DNA from: Collinsella aerofaciens
GTDB taxonomy: Bacteria; Actinomycetota; Coriobacteriia; Coriobacteriales; Coriobacteriaceae
Assembly (NCBI RefSeq): GCF_901212495.1
Contig: NZ_CAAKNY010000058.1
Span: forward strand, 14,684-48,202
DNA length: 33,519 nucleotides
Reading direction: 5' to 3'
The position numbers and the translations under genes were made by a program. This document shows, piece after piece, positions 33,444-33,519 of the stretch; the stretch's first letter is position 1; each line of letters starts with the position of its first letter. The notes under the pieces were generated by a model, which worked only from the letters and a program-made list of their open reading frames with translations, made no database searches and was not told the origin of the DNA.

Positions 33444-33519
33444 CCTTCCCGGGCGGGCTCGCCAAAGTAACCGCCCGGGGAGACCATACGGCGGGGGCCG
33501 CGCCCCCGGTCCCCGGGGC

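Larger units (their letters stand above)
31200..33519 (-). mobile_element. IS21-family element (istA-istB), right end outside the window or at its edge
   Basis: Two overlapping minus-strand genes, istA then istB, the standard IS21 layout. Left of istB the sequence GAGCATCGGAA is repeated at about 31179 and 31203 and may belong to the multiple end repeats of this family. The terminal repeats cannot be paired with certainty within the window. Confidence 0.75.

Noticed and set aside
31256..33470. Long + strand frames opposite istA and istB
   Set aside because: High GC leaves stop-free shadows; the minus strand carries complete Walker and DDE motifs.

Overview
The window looks like a Coriobacteriia chromosome, most probably Collinsella or a close relative. 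This is inferred from protein style and gene order (rpmG, tRNA-Trp, secE, nusG, rplK, rplA; tRNAs just upstream of tuf) and from the kind of accessory genes; no search was run. It splits into a clean core block and a decayed accessory block.

Core block (1-8436). On the + strand are a tiny exported peptide coupled to an MscS-type channel, then a two-gene operon: a cytoplasmic ParB-like/BMP-type ligand-binding fusion overlapping a metallophosphoesterase. On the - strand runs the translation block: promoter, rpmG, tRNA-Trp, secE, nusG, rplK, rplA. Behind its own promoter lies tRNA-Tyr, tRNA-Thr(GGT), tRNA-Met and tuf, the same type of arrangement as the tRNA-tufB operon of E. coli. Both promoters are TTGACA with an 18-bp spacer and share the upstream sequence.

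Boundary (8437-9223). A gene-free stretch carries three copies of a long interrupted palindrome, then a minus-strand terminator and a tRNA-Thr(TGT) whose 3' half is intact and whose 5' half is degenerate. A tyrosine integrase begins next to it, so this is read as the attachment site of an integrated element.

Prophage remnant (9012 to about 23886). Left to right: broken integrase, a regulator-like gene, a lysis set (exported amidase endolysin, holin, XhlA-like protein), a divergent three-gene MerR cassette with a 19-bp-spacer promoter, then a minus-strand structural module. In transcription order that module is scaffold, major capsid, three head-tail joining genes, Dit, Tal, two tandem collagen-like baseplate fibres, a short fibre and a BspA-like fibre. 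Terminase, portal, tail tube and tape measure are absent, Dit is split by an IS200 element, and integrase, Dit, Tal and one fibre carry single-base frameshifts or a stop. It cannot make a phage by itself.

Right accessory region (23931-33519). A frameshifted multi-pass membrane protein and a DUF4357 fragment are followed by an intact 1244-residue AT-richer surface protein with vWA domain and calcium-binding repeats, which contains a second, internal signal-peptide-like segment. After a perfect 36-bp palindrome comes a stack of very GC-rich insertion sequences: an IS3-family element with broken orfB inserted into an IS21-like istA remnant, an IS30 remnant, and an apparently intact IS21-type istA-istB pair running to the window end. 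The far end of the island is not in the window.
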